From an uncultured Alphaproteobacteria bacterium (GTDB lineage: Bacteria; Pseudomonadota; Alphaproteobacteria; HIMB59; GCA-002718135), in contig CACMEY010000005.1 in assembly GCA_902612805.1 (NCBI GenBank), forward strand, positions 1-64,000: a stretch of DNA of 64,000 nucleotides, read 5' to 3'. This document shows, piece by piece, positions 36,645 to 46,218 of the stretch. Position 1 is the first letter of the stretch; each line of letters starts with the position of its first letter. Below the pieces are notes generated by a model. It saw only the letters and a program-made list of their open reading frames with translations. It made no database searches and was not told where the DNA came from. Made by a program: the position numbers and the translations under genes.

Positions 36645-37333
36645 TTGCTAATTGAATTTAATTTTTGAAATTGCCCTTCTTTAAGTCTTCCAAGCTTATA
36701 AGGGCCATATCCAATTCTTATTAATTTAACTATATTCCATGAAAAATAATTACAAATATTTCTAATTTCTCTATTTTTTCCTTCTTTAAGTTTAAAAATT
36801 AACCAATTATGATTTTTTAATTTTTTTTCAAAGGCAACTTTAATTTTTTTATAATTTATTTCTTTAATTGTAATGCCTTTATTTATTTTTTGTAAATCAG
36901 TATTTTTTACATTGCTATTTATACAAACTCTATAGATCCGCTCAATGTTTGAAGATGGATGTTCTAAATATCTTGAATAATCACCATTATTAGTTAGTAA
37001 GATCAATCCTTCACTCATATAATCTAATCTTCCAATACTTATTAATTGACCGACATTTTTTGGTAATAAATCAAAAATTTTTTTTCTACCTAAATTATCT
37101 TTTGTACTACAAATATATTTAATTGGTTTGTATAATTTCCATAATTCAACTTTATTTGCTTTTTTAACAATTTTATTATTAACTTTAATTATATCTAAAT
37201 TACTTACTTTATGACTTGGATGAACGCATAATTGATTATTAATTTTAATTTTTTTTTCTACAATTAATTTTTCTGCATCTCTTCGTGAACAAATTCCAGC
37301 ACTTGATAGATATTTTGAAATTCTAATATTCAC
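36641..37333 (-). CDS. RluB/RsuA-family rRNA pseudouridine synthase
   Basis: A 230-aa enzyme converting uridine to pseudouridine in rRNA. An N-terminal S4 RNA-binding domain (RISKYLSSAGICSRRDAEKLI) is followed by the catalytic motif GRLDYMSEGL with Asp104, and the C-terminal EGKNREIRNIC segment is typical of the RsuA/RluB/E/F group. RluB is the likely member given the pairing with rsmD, but RluE/RsuA cannot be excluded. It overlaps both neighbours by four bases. Confidence 0.87.
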   Translation of the reverse strand: MNIRISKYLSSAGICSRRDAEKLIVEKKIKINNQLCVHPSHKVSNLDIIKVNNKIVKKANKVELWKLYKPIKYICSTKDNLGRKKIFDLLPKNVGQLISIGRLDYMSEGLILLTNNGDYSRYLEHPSSNIERIYRVCINSNVKNTDLQKINKGITIKEINYKKIKVAFEKKLKNHNWLIFKLKEGKNREIRNICNYFSWNIVKLIRIGYGPYKLGRLKEGQFQKLNSISK

Positions 37334-38028
37334 TTTGTTTCACTAATAAAATTTTTAATTATTTTTATATCATATTTTGTTATTAAAAATTCAGGATGCC
37401 ATTGTAAGCCAATACACCATTTATGTTTTTTATGCTCTATTCCTTCAATAACACCATCATTTGCTGCAGACGAAACATTTAAGTCCTTACCTACTTTTTT
37501 TATTGACTGATGATGTGCACTATTAACATTTATTTTTTGAGCCCCACATATTTTATGTAGTTGAGTATTTTTCGAAATATTAACACTATGACTAGTTTGA
37601 TTTCTTGGATTCACTTGTTCATGGTTTATCGGATCTTTTTTTAAATCTTGTATTAATGTTCCACCACATGCAACATTGATAAGTTGTGCACCACCACAAA
37701 TTCCTAATATAGGTTTGTTGTATTTAAAAAATTTATTGAAAATATTTAATTCAAAATTTGTTCTCTTATTTTTAATATTTTTAGATTGAGTATTACTTGT
37801 TTTATATAATTTAGGATGAATATCAAAGTCTCCTCCAGTAATAATTAAACCATCAATTAAATGACAAAAATCATCAATATATTTTTTTTCATGTAACAAA
37901 GGAAATGGAATAGCATTAAATTTTGTTAAGGAAGTTAAGTAATTTTCTCTCAATGCATACCATGGAAATTTTGAGTATGTTTTCTTTTTTTCACTATCAA
38001 GAGTTATTCCAATAATTGGTTTTTTCAT
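37330..38028 (-). CDS. Class I glutamine amidotransferase-like hydrolase (peptidase C26, PuuD-like)
   Basis: A 232-aa protein. The nucleophile Cys111 sits in GICGGAQLINVACGGTL; the motif VNSAHHQS and the C-terminal GLQWHPEF give the His/Glu of the triad. This pattern fits gamma-glutamyl-GABA hydrolase and related C26 enzymes that cut gamma-glutamyl amides. It begins 40 bases from the divergent tadA start, and its 3' end overlaps the pseudouridine synthase gene. The physiological substrate is unknown. Confidence 0.82.
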   Translation of the reverse strand: MKKPIIGITLDSEKKKTYSKFPWYALRENYLTSLTKFNAIPFPLLHEKKYIDDFCHLIDGLIITGGDFDIHPKLYKTSNTQSKNIKNKRTNFELNIFNKFFKYNKPILGICGGAQLINVACGGTLIQDLKKDPINHEQVNPRNQTSHSVNISKNTQLHKICGAQKINVNSAHHQSIKKVGKDLNVSSAANDGVIEGIEHKKHKWCIGLQWHPEFLITKYDIKIIKNFISETK

Positions 38029-38045
38029 TATAATTCAACTATAAT
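38016..38045 (+). promoter_or_regulatory. Likely sigma70-type promoter for tadA
   Basis: A -35 like TTGGTT (38016-38021) and a perfect -10 TATAAT (38040-38045) are separated by 18 bases, which puts the transcript start near 38052 and the tadA ATG at 38069. A second TATAAT at 38029-38034 shows the divergent gap is promoter-rich. Consensus match only. Confidence 0.4.
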
Positions 38046-38068
38046 GTACAACATAAGTGTGTTCCAGA

Positions 38069-38524
38069 ATGAACGTTGATTTTTTTATGAAAGAAGCAAT
38101 TATTGAAGCAGACAAAGCTTATAATTTAAATGAGGTTCCAGTTGGAGGAATACTTGTTGATAATACAACGAACAAGATTATAGCCAGAAGCTACAACACA
38201 GTAAATAAAAATAAAAATGCTATCAAACATTGTGAATTAAATCTTATTCAAGAAACTTGCGAAAAACTAAAACTTAAATATTTAGAAAATATGACATTAT
38301 TTGTTACCTTGGAACCATGCACAATGTGTGCTAGTGCAATAAGTGAAGTACATATTAAAGATCTATACTTTGGGGCGTATGATGAAAAAAATGGAGGAAT
38401 TGAAAAACTCCGAGTTGCTTTTCAAAGAGAAAATATATTTATGCCAACTATTTATGGAGGCATTATGGAAAAAGAATGTAGTAATTTATTAAAAAAATTT
38501 TTTAAAAATATGCATGATAGATAA
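38069..38524 (+). CDS. tadA: tRNA adenosine deaminase (A34 to I)
   Basis: A 151-aa zinc deaminase making inosine at the wobble position of tRNA-Arg. The zinc ligands are His54 in HCE and Cys84/Cys87 in EPCTMC; the catalytic Glu is residue 56. The usual motif is HAE, so Cys in the middle position is a mild oddity. The start at 38069 is used because a GTG four codons upstream gives an unusual N-terminus. The stop region overlaps the xseA start by 11 bases. Confidence 0.92.
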   Translation: MNVDFFMKEAIIEADKAYNLNEVPVGGILVDNTTNKIIARSYNTVNKNKNAIKHCELNLIQETCEKLKLKYLENMTLFVTLEPCTMCASAISEVHIKDLYFGAYDEKNGGIEKLRVAFQRENIFMPTIYGGIMEKECSNLLKKFFKNMHDR

Positions 38525-39845
38525 AATTAATATACCAGAATTTGAAGTTTCAGAATTTAATCAAGCATTTAAAGAAGTAATTGAGTCCAATTTTAATTAT
38601 GTAAGAATTAAAGGAGAAATTTCTGAGGTAAAAACTGCAACAAGAGGGCAAATTTATCTAACACTTAAAGACGAAGACTCAATTTTAAGTGGAGTTATCT
38701 GGGATCAGAAAAAAAAATATTTAGATATAAATCCAGAAATAGGGTTAGAAATAATTGCAACTGGGAGAATCACCACTTGGTCTCGTTATAAAACTACCTA
38801 CCAGATAGATATTGATAAAATTGAAATTGCAGGAGAGGGGGCACTTTTAAAACTTATTGAAGAAAGAAAAAAAAGACTTCAAAAAAAAGGTTATTTTGAT
38901 GAAGATAAAAAAATTCGATTACCTTTTTTGCCTGAGAGATTAGGTATAATTACCTCTCCCACTGGCTCTGTAGTACATGACATAATTAATAGGGTTAATG
39001 ATCGTTTTCCAATGCCATTAGATATATGGCCTGTTTCTGTTCAGGGTATTGATGCAGCAGATAGCATCATAAATGCTATCGAAGGTTTCAATAAACTTAA
39101 ATCTAGTAAACCAGATATTCTTATTGTTGCTAGAGGTGGAGGTAGCACTGAAGACTTAATGGCATTTAATGATGAAAATCTTGCAACAAGTGTTTTTGAT
39201 TCAAAAATACCAATTATTTCAGCAATAGGTCATGAAACAGATACAACAATTATTGATTTAGTATCAGATTTAAGAGCGTCTACACCAACTGCGGCAGCTG
39301 AAAAAGCTACCCCAGTTAGATTTGAATTGATAGAAAAAATTAAAAATTTACAACTTAGATTAAACACAAAAGTAAATTCACAAATTCAATCTAAAAAAGA
39401 AAATTATGAATATTTAAATAAATTTCTCAAATCTCCAAGCTTGATAGTTAATAATTATAAAGAGAAGCTTTTTGACGATTTCAAAAATTTAACATTATCA
39501 ATTCAAAATAAATTTAGTATATCTAAATTGAATCTTCTTAACCTGGGAAAATCTATTGTTTCACCAGATTCATCAATAAATTTAAAACAAACAAAGATTA
39601 ACAATCTTTCAAAAAATCTTAATTTGAATATAGCCAATAATTACAAAGATAAGCTTGAAAAATATAAATCTAATATAAGATTGCTTAATTCCAATTCTAT
39701 TTCTTCAAATCTTAAAAAAGGATACTCAATTTTGATGGATAAAAAGAAAATTGTTAAGACAAGTAAAAAAATTACTACTGACGATCAATTATCAGTAAAA
39801 CTTATTGATGGTACAATTGGTATAAAAGTAACAAAAATTAACTAA
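38514..39845 (+). CDS. xseA: Exodeoxyribonuclease VII large subunit
   Basis: A 443-aa single-strand DNA exonuclease subunit. The N-terminal OB fold (SEFNQAFKEVIESNFNYVRIKGEISE) comes first, followed by the catalytic segment GIITSPTGSVVHDIINRV and ILIVARGGGSTEDLMAFND and SAIGHETDTTIIDLVSD, all family hallmarks. A coiled C-terminal half follows, as usual. Its partner xseB is not in the window. The end overlaps the convergent acyltransferase gene by eight bases. Confidence 0.94.
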   Translation: MIDKINIPEFEVSEFNQAFKEVIESNFNYVRIKGEISEVKTATRGQIYLTLKDEDSILSGVIWDQKKKYLDINPEIGLEIIATGRITTWSRYKTTYQIDIDKIEIAGEGALLKLIEERKKRLQKKGYFDEDKKIRLPFLPERLGIITSPTGSVVHDIINRVNDRFPMPLDIWPVSVQGIDAADSIINAIEGFNKLKSSKPDILIVARGGGSTEDLMAFNDENLATSVFDSKIPIISAIGHETDTTIIDLVSDLRASTPTAAAEKATPVRFELIEKIKNLQLRLNTKVNSQIQSKKENYEYLNKFLKSPSLIVNNYKEKLFDDFKNLTLSIQNKFSISKLNLLNLGKSIVSPDSSINLKQTKINNLSKNLNLNIANNYKDKLEKYKSNIRLLNSNSISSNLKKGYSILMDKKKIVKTSKKITTDDQLSVKLIDGTIGIKVTKIN

Positions 39846-40701
39846 ATCTTTTATGCTGCCAGAACCATTGACTAGGTTCTGCTTTAATCCACTGTTCAAT
39901 CTTATTATGAATTTCTTCCATCATCTGAGTATCATTAATTTCTAAATTATTATGATAAAGTGGCTCTAAAAATGTTAGCTCAATATTCCCATTATCAATT
40001 CTTTTATTTTGTATTGGGATTATTGGTAAGTTATATTTTCTAGCTATTTTCAAAAAACCTGTTTGTGTTTTAACTTTTTTATTAAAAAACATTACTTCTT
40101 CCCCTGAGGAGTCTTTTTGATCTATTAATAATACAATTGATAAAGAATTGTTTATTGCATCAACAACATCTTTAGCACTTTTCTTACCTTTGGGAGTGTA
40201 AAAGCTATTTTTAGAAACAAGAGAATTTTGTCTAATATTAAGTATTAGTTTATCAATAAAATTATTGTTTATATGCCGATAAATGCCACCAATATTAATT
40301 CCAATTCTATCTAAACCTGGAACTAATACTTCCCAATTAGATTGATGAATACTAATAAAAATTGCTTGTTTTTTGTTTTTAATAAAATCTCCTATATTTT
40401 CAAGATTGATATATTTTATTTTATTTTTAATAAAAATATCATTTATTCTTAGAAGTTCACAAACTGTAATTCCAAGATTGTTCCAACTTTTTTTAATAAT
40501 ATTCTGTATTTCTTCATCTTTAAGATTTGGGAAAACATACTTACAGTTATTTATAGCTGTTTTGTTGGCTCGTGAAAATTTGCCAAAAGTTCTAAATAAA
40601 AATGATGAGATTTTCAAAGATAAATTGAGTGGTAAAACCTTATATAAAAAATAAATCAAAATAAATCCAATATACTGTAAAAAGTAAATTATCTGTTTCA
40701 T
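39838..40701 (-). CDS. lpxL: Lipid A biosynthesis lauroyl/myristoyl acyltransferase
   Basis: A 287-aa inner-membrane acyltransferase that adds a secondary acyl chain to the Kdo-lipid IVA core. The N-terminal hydrophobic helix is visible, and the HxxxxE catalytic motif is HQSNWE near residue 118. LIDQKDSSGEEVMFF is the second family block. It is the last gene of the minus-strand envelope operon and overlaps lpxK by four bases. Whether it is the LpxL- or LpxM-type cannot be decided. Confidence 0.85.
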   Translation of the reverse strand: MKQIIYFLQYIGFILIYFLYKVLPLNLSLKISSFLFRTFGKFSRANKTAINNCKYVFPNLKDEEIQNIIKKSWNNLGITVCELLRINDIFIKNKIKYINLENIGDFIKNKKQAIFISIHQSNWEVLVPGLDRIGINIGGIYRHINNNFIDKLILNIRQNSLVSKNSFYTPKGKKSAKDVVDAINNSLSIVLLIDQKDSSGEEVMFFNKKVKTQTGFLKIARKYNLPIIPIQNKRIDNGNIELTFLEPLYHNNLEINDTQMMEEIHNKIEQWIKAEPSQWFWQHKRFS

Positions 40702-41696
40702 ATTGCTAAATCATTAATTTTATTTTCTAGTACATTACTTAAAATCTCTTTTAGCAAATTTTCATCTTCAAATCTGATTTCACCATTAAGTGTGCTGACT
40801 AAAGAACGATATGATTTTGGTATTCTTACAAAATCTTTTTTTGTAGTAACCAATACAGATTTTGTAATATTAGCATTTTCTGCAAGATTTAACATATCAT
40901 TTTCATCAAATATATGATGATCTGGATAGCTAATTTTTTTTTCTAAAATAGCGCCTTGTTCACTTAGTGAATTATAAAATTTTTCAGGATAAGCAATGCC
41001 TGCAAAAGCTGTTACTTTTTGGTTTTTATAAATTTTATTATCTGTACTAATTTGAAATTTTGCATGAATAATAGGAACAGTGCTAGGAATTTTATCTTTA
41101 ACATCTTGAGCAATTTCACCAATTACAATTACTAAATTTGCTCTAGAAATACCTCTTGATATGCTTTCCCTAAGAGGTCCAGAAGGAATAACTCGTTTAT
41201 TTCCAAATCCTTGTTCACCATTAATTACTACAATTGAAAAATCTTTCTGAAGAGTTGGATTTTGAAAGCCATCATCCATAATTATACAGTCAGCACCTTT
41301 TTCTTTAGCTAAAATAAATGATTTATTTCTATCCTGACCAATCCAAGTTGGAGCAACTTCAGCTAGCAACAAGGATTCATCTCCAACACTTTTTGCAGAA
41401 TGCCACTCTTTAACGAGAACATTAGATGTTTCAATTCCACCATAACCCCTTGAAACAAAGTGAGGATTGTATCCATTAAGTTTTAATAAATTTCCAATTT
41501 TTAATGCAACAGGTGTTTTACCAGCACCTCCCACAACTATATTCCCAATACAAATTACTGGAATTCCAGAAGATGTTTTTCTACTAACAAAATTTCTTAT
41601 TTTAGTTCCAAATCTAAATAGTAATGACAGTGGATATAAGGAATTTGATAAGTATGTGTCATTTTTTTTATACCAAAATTTAGGAGCTTTAAGCAT
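40698..41696 (-). CDS. lpxK: Tetraacyldisaccharide 4'-kinase
   Basis: A 332-aa P-loop kinase phosphorylating the lipid A disaccharide at the inner membrane. The Walker A-type motif GGAGKT is at 56-61, and IIMDDGFQNP is the conserved Asp-rich motif. The start at 41696 (MLKAPKFWY) is chosen because waaA ends at 41698; a longer frame would overlap waaA by 78 bases and adds a tail not seen in the family. It is in the ubiA-msbA-DUF374-waaA-lpxK-lpxL order. Confidence 0.9.
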   Translation of the reverse strand: MLKAPKFWYKKNDTYLSNSLYPLSLLFRFGTKIRNFVSRKTSSGIPVICIGNIVVGGAGKTPVALKIGNLLKLNGYNPHFVSRGYGGIETSNVLVKEWHSAKSVGDESLLLAEVAPTWIGQDRNKSFILAKEKGADCIIMDDGFQNPTLQKDFSIVVINGEQGFGNKRVIPSGPLRESISRGISRANLVIVIGEIAQDVKDKIPSTVPIIHAKFQISTDNKIYKNQKVTAFAGIAYPEKFYNSLSEQGAILEKKISYPDHHIFDENDMLNLAENANITKSVLVTTKKDFVRIPKSYRSLVSTLNGEIRFEDENLLKEILSNVLENKINDLAI

Positions 41697-41697
41697 T

Positions 41698-42918
41698 TTA
41701 ATTAATGTACTTTTCGATGTCTTTGAAAAGCTTTTCTTTTTCAAAGAAAGATCTATTAGAAAACTCAATTGCATTTGCTTGAATTTTTTTTACTTCAAAA
41801 TTATTATTTAGTAATTCTTTCATCTTTACATCAATATCTTCAAACTTGTTTACCATTATACATGAATTTGCTTTTACCATATCTTCATAAATATTAGTCC
41901 AATTATCAACATAATTACCGCTAATAATAGCACATCCATAACTTGCAGGCTCTATAGGATTATGTCCACCAATATTTTTTAAAAAAGAACCACCTAAAAT
42001 AACTAAATCACTAATTTTAAAATATTGATCTAATTTTCCAAAACTATCAATTACTACGATATTATTTTCTTCAATTTCTTTTTTAGATTCTATAGAAATA
42101 TTAAATCCCTCTTTATTTAATTCTTGCTTAATTGTACTAATTCTTTCTGGATGCCTCGGTGCAAGATAAATTTTTAAATTAAATTCATGTATTGTTTTTT
42201 TAATACATTTAATTATTTCTTTTTCTTCATTAGAATGAGTACTTGCAATCATAATTGTATTTGATTGATCTTTATTTATTGAAGAATTATTTTTATTCTT
42301 AGCTAATTTTAAATTTCCAATATAATCAATTTGTAAGTTTGTTAATTCTTGAATTCTTTTTTTGTCATCTTTGCTTTGTGCAAAAATTTTATTAAAACTC
42401 TTTAATGAATTTCTGTAGAAATTTTTTGTACCTTTCCATTTTTTAAAAGAAGCTGGAGAAATCCTTGCATTTAAATATAAACAATTGATATTTTTAACTC
42501 TAATTTTATTAAGCATATTTGGCCAAATATCCGACTCTATCCATAGAATCAGATTTGGCTTCCAAAAGTTTAAAAATCTTGAACACCACAGAGACACATC
42601 AAATGGGATGTATTGATGGATGATTTTATTTTTATAAAACTCTTCAATATATTCTGATGAAGATTTTGTTGTTGTAGTAACTAAAATATCAAATACTTTA
42701 TGATATCGTTCTATAATTAAATCTGAAGATTTAAATTCGCCAATACTTGCTGCATGTATCCATAAAATTTTTTTCTCATTATTTTTTTTTACCGTTGGTT
42801 TACCAAACCTTTCAATAAATCTTAGTCTATCCTCTTTTTTTCTATAAATCCTAATAAATATATTAAAAATAATTACTGGTATGAGAAGAGTACTGAGTAT
42901 TTGATATATTCTAAGCAT
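41698..42918 (-). CDS. waaA: 3-deoxy-D-manno-octulosonate (Kdo) transferase
   Basis: A 406-aa glycosyltransferase attaching Kdo to lipid IVA on the inner face of the inner membrane. An N-terminal helix anchors the protein, WIHAASIGEF contains the catalytic Glu, and the second domain has ILGGSFLKNIGGHNPIEPA, the CMP-Kdo binding block. It confirms that the organism makes a Kdo-containing lipid A. It overlaps the upstream acyltransferase-like gene by eight bases. Confidence 0.92.
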   Translation of the reverse strand: MLRIYQILSTLLIPVIIFNIFIRIYRKKEDRLRFIERFGKPTVKKNNEKKILWIHAASIGEFKSSDLIIERYHKVFDILVTTTTKSSSEYIEEFYKNKIIHQYIPFDVSLWCSRFLNFWKPNLILWIESDIWPNMLNKIRVKNINCLYLNARISPASFKKWKGTKNFYRNSLKSFNKIFAQSKDDKKRIQELTNLQIDYIGNLKLAKNKNNSSINKDQSNTIMIASTHSNEEKEIIKCIKKTIHEFNLKIYLAPRHPERISTIKQELNKEGFNISIESKKEIEENNIVVIDSFGKLDQYFKISDLVILGGSFLKNIGGHNPIEPASYGCAIISGNYVDNWTNIYEDMVKANSCIMVNKFEDIDVKMKELLNNNFEVKKIQANAIEFSNRSFFEKEKLFKDIEKYIN

Positions 42919-43582
42919 TTAGATTTTTTTCTGCTGATTCCATGCAATCATTAATTTTTTCTTCCAAGAAGTTCTTATATTTGTCTAAATCATCATCTTT
43001 AGTAGAAGAAGGAATAGTAATTGGTTCACCCCAGACAAATCTACATTTTGAAAATGGATATGTTATTAAAAATGAGTCCCAAGATTTAAGTTTAAGATTT
43101 TTATTTGAGGCAAAACCAAGTGGTATAATTGGGACTTGAGAATGAATTGCAATTTTTATAATTCCTTCTGAGACTTTCTTATTTGGTCCTCTTGGTCCAT
43201 CAGGAGTAATACCAATATAATTTCTATCTTTTAAAATTTTAAATACTTTCCTTAGTGAAGGTGATTTATTTTTTGACATTATAGAAACATTTTTTAAATT
43301 AAAATGACCTGCAATATATGCACCAAATCGACCATCACTATGACTAGATGCTAACATATTTAACACAGCTTTACTTTTCCATACATGTCCTATCATCATC
43401 AATTGACCATGCCAAAATGCTAAAATAAAAGGTTTATTCTCTCTCCACAATTTTTCAGGTAACTCAGAGTTTATAATCTGTATTTTAGAAGTGTAACATA
43501 CGAATAAGATATATAGGTAACCTATAAATGCCAAAATTTTTTGAGATATAGAAAATTTAAAAAATTTTTTTTTAAAACTCAT
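42911..43582 (-). CDS. DUF374 / lysophospholipid acyltransferase family protein
   Basis: A 223-aa protein of the DUF374 group of LPLAT acyltransferases. LAFWHGQLMMIGHVW carries the catalytic His region; SSHSDGRFGAYIAG and TPDGPRGPNKKVSEG are family blocks. An N-terminal hydrophobic segment suggests membrane association. These proteins are commonly encoded beside waaA in alphaproteobacteria, and a role in lipid A or phospholipid acylation is assumed but not proven. Confidence 0.85.
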   Translation of the reverse strand: MSFKKKFFKFSISQKILAFIGYLYILFVCYTSKIQIINSELPEKLWRENKPFILAFWHGQLMMIGHVWKSKAVLNMLASSHSDGRFGAYIAGHFNLKNVSIMSKNKSPSLRKVFKILKDRNYIGITPDGPRGPNKKVSEGIIKIAIHSQVPIIPLGFASNKNLKLKSWDSFLITYPFSKCRFVWGEPITIPSSTKDDDLDKYKNFLEEKINDCMESAEKNLNA

Positions 43583-45320
43583 TTTCCAACTGTTCTCTTA
43601 GTTGTAATTTTTTATAAATCGTTGATTTAGAAATTAACTCTTCATGTTTTCCTTGACTTTCAATTTTGCCTTTATCTAAAACGTAGATAATGTCTGCGTC
43701 TTCTATTGTGCTTAATCTATGTGCAATTATTAATTTGGTTTTATTATTCATCAGACTATTTATTGTTTCATGAATTTTATTTTCAGTTATGTTATCTAAA
43801 GAAGATGTAGCTTCATCCATAATTAAAAGTGGCGCATCTTTTATTAGAGCTCGGGCAATAGCAATTCTTTGTCGCTGTCCACCTGATAATTTTACACCGT
43901 TTTCTCCAATAACAGTGTCTAGTTTTTGATCCAATCCCTCTGAAAAACTACTCACCCCAGCATTTTTAGCGACTAAACTAATCTCTTCATCAGTTGCTTG
44001 AAGGTTTCCATATTTAATATTGTTAAAAATACTTTCATTAAATAAAATTGTTTCTTGAGTTACTATTGAAACACTATTTCTTACATCTGTCAGATCTAAT
44101 TCTTTTATATTTTTAGAATTAATTAATATAGAACCTGAATAATTATCATATAATCGCAAAATTATATTTCCTATCGTTGATTTACCAGATCCAGATAAGC
44201 CAACTAACGCAACTTTTTTTCCTTTTGGTATTCTTAAACTTATTTTATCAAGTACTGTATTATCGTTATATGCAAATGAAACATCTTTAAAAACAATGTC
44301 TCCATCTAGATCTATAGTTTTTTTTGGAGAAATATTTTCCATATTTTTTTCGCTTGTATCTAAAAGTTTAAATATTCTCTCAGCTCCAGCTAGGCCTTCC
44401 TGGACACTAATATTTAGATTGCCAAGTGCCTTTACTGGTTGATAAGCTAGAAGAAGACTTACTAAAAAACTCATAAATTGGCCTGTTGTCATACTTTCGT
44501 TTAAGACAAAAACACCCCCAGCATAAATTGAGAGTGCTACAGCTAAACTTCCAATAAATTCCATTAAAGGGCTTAAGCGATTGCTAATAAAAGCAGATTT
44601 TGTAAAATATTTTTGAATGAAACTAATTGTTTCAAAAGCTCTTTGTTTTTCATAGTTTTCTCTTGAGTATGCTTTTACTTGCCTAATACCTTTAATGCTC
44701 TCAGCTAACACATTGGAAAAAACTGCAATTTCGTTTTGGATAGTGTAAGTAATTTTTCTTATACTCTTCCCAATTTTTCTTATGGGCCAGATCGCTAAAG
44801 GGAATGCAAAAAAAGCAAAAAGAGTTAGGGTCCAACTTTGGTAAAACATATTACCTAGTAAAAAAATAATAACTAAAACATCTTTTATAATTCCTGTTAC
44901 AGATTTAACTATTGCAAGTCTTAAGTAGTAAGTATCATTGATGAGTCTTGAAATTAAATTACCTGACTTAGAGTCATTATAAAATTTCATATTCAAATAC
45001 ATGAGTTTTTCAAACATCTGAGTTTGAAGTTTTGCAATAATAGAATGTGCAACTTTACTCATTTGATAAGAGTGAGTATATGTTGCCAATCCTTTACAGA
45101 GGGTCACTATAATTATTGCAATTGGAATTAAAAATAACATTTCTTTATTACCTTTGATTAAGACTTCATCAAGCGCAGGTCTTACTAACCAAGCATGTAA
45201 ACCTGTTGCTGCGGCTGAGATAACCATCATCAATAAAGCTAATATTATTTTGAGTTTATGACTCATTAAATATTGAAAAACTATTCTTGAAGTAACTGAC
45301 TGTTTTTTATCTGAAGACAT
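43572..45320 (-). CDS. msbA: Lipid A export ABC transporter, MsbA-like
   Basis: A 582-aa half-transporter. The membrane domain (about residues 20-310) is followed by the nucleotide-binding domain with Walker A GLSGSGKST, signature LSGGQRQ and Walker B LIMDEATSSLD. It would flip lipid A core across the inner membrane, in agreement with its place between ubiA and waaA. Other type I exporters have the same layout; context carries the MsbA call. It overlaps DUF374 by 11 bases. Confidence 0.87.
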   Translation of the reverse strand: MSSDKKQSVTSRIVFQYLMSHKLKIILALLMMVISAAATGLHAWLVRPALDEVLIKGNKEMLFLIPIAIIIVTLCKGLATYTHSYQMSKVAHSIIAKLQTQMFEKLMYLNMKFYNDSKSGNLISRLINDTYYLRLAIVKSVTGIIKDVLVIIFLLGNMFYQSWTLTLFAFFAFPLAIWPIRKIGKSIRKITYTIQNEIAVFSNVLAESIKGIRQVKAYSRENYEKQRAFETISFIQKYFTKSAFISNRLSPLMEFIGSLAVALSIYAGGVFVLNESMTTGQFMSFLVSLLLAYQPVKALGNLNISVQEGLAGAERIFKLLDTSEKNMENISPKKTIDLDGDIVFKDVSFAYNDNTVLDKISLRIPKGKKVALVGLSGSGKSTIGNIILRLYDNYSGSILINSKNIKELDLTDVRNSVSIVTQETILFNESIFNNIKYGNLQATDEEISLVAKNAGVSSFSEGLDQKLDTVIGENGVKLSGGQRQRIAIARALIKDAPLLIMDEATSSLDNITENKIHETINSLMNNKTKLIIAHRLSTIEDADIIYVLDKGKIESQGKHEELISKSTIYKKLQLREQLENEF

Positions 45321-46183
45321 TAAAAAGTATGTAAGAGTAAAAATAACATAATTGCAAAAATATTATTTTGTCTGAAATAATAATTTGAACTTAACGGTGA
45401 CGTTATATCCCATTTCTGAATTGCTATATACGTACAAATTGCGATAGTGGCTATAATAATTGAACTAAGTAAAAAATTTGAGGAATTCCATACGAAATAA
45501 GACAATACAATTAAGATAATAAGATAGCATGTTTGAACAAATCTTTTACCATTTTTATCAAAATAAACTGCAGTAGATTTGATTTTATTTAAAACATCAT
45601 CTGACCTATCTTGGTAGGCATAAATCGTATCATATGCTAACGTCCAAAAAATACATACAAAATACAATAAAATAAAATCAAATGTAATTCGTGTATTAAA
45701 TTGCATTGAAACTATTAGCACACCCCAACTAAAAATAATTCCAAGTAATAATTGTGGGAAGAAAGTTATTCTTTTCATAAAAGGATATAAAATAACAAAT
45801 GGCACACTTAACAAACCTAATACAATTGATTTAAAATTAAACTCGAGAAGAATGAAAAAACTAATTATCAATAATATTATTAATAATAATATCGCTTCAG
45901 TAATAGAAATCTTTTTTGATGCTAAAGGTCTAAATTTAGTACGTGTAACTTTTTGATCAAAATCAATATCAATAATGTCATTAATTATACAACCCGCACT
46001 TCTCATTAAAAAAGAACCAATTAAAAAAAGTATATACCAAAATAATAGTTTAGAAGTTTCTGTTTTTAGTAACGCTAAACCAAACCAGCAAGGCCACATT
46101 AATAGAAGGAAGCCAATAGGTTTGTTAAGTCTGATTAACTCGCAGTAATCAAATATTTTTTTTACAACTAAGTTATCCCACAT
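45320..46183 (-). CDS. ubiA: 4-hydroxybenzoate polyprenyltransferase
   Basis: A 287-aa polytopic prenyltransferase of the ubiquinone pathway. The first Asp-rich motif NDIIDIDFD is at 68-76 and a second, YAYQDRSDD, about 110 residues later, with several hydrophobic segments in between. It joins 4-hydroxybenzoate to a polyprenyl chain in the inner membrane. It is the first gene of the minus-strand operon and divergent from rsmE, a pairing usual in alphaproteobacteria. Confidence 0.92.
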   Translation of the reverse strand: MWDNLVVKKIFDYCELIRLNKPIGFLLLMWPCWFGLALLKTETSKLLFWYILFLIGSFLMRSAGCIINDIIDIDFDQKVTRTKFRPLASKKISITEAILLLIILLIISFFILLEFNFKSIVLGLLSVPFVILYPFMKRITFFPQLLLGIIFSWGVLIVSMQFNTRITFDFILLYFVCIFWTLAYDTIYAYQDRSDDVLNKIKSTAVYFDKNGKRFVQTCYLIILIVLSYFVWNSSNFLLSSIIIATIAICTYIAIQKWDITSPLSSNYYFRQNNIFAIMLFLLLHTF

Positions 46184-46218
46184 ATATGAATATAATGTTA
46201 TAATTCTAAATTATTGAA

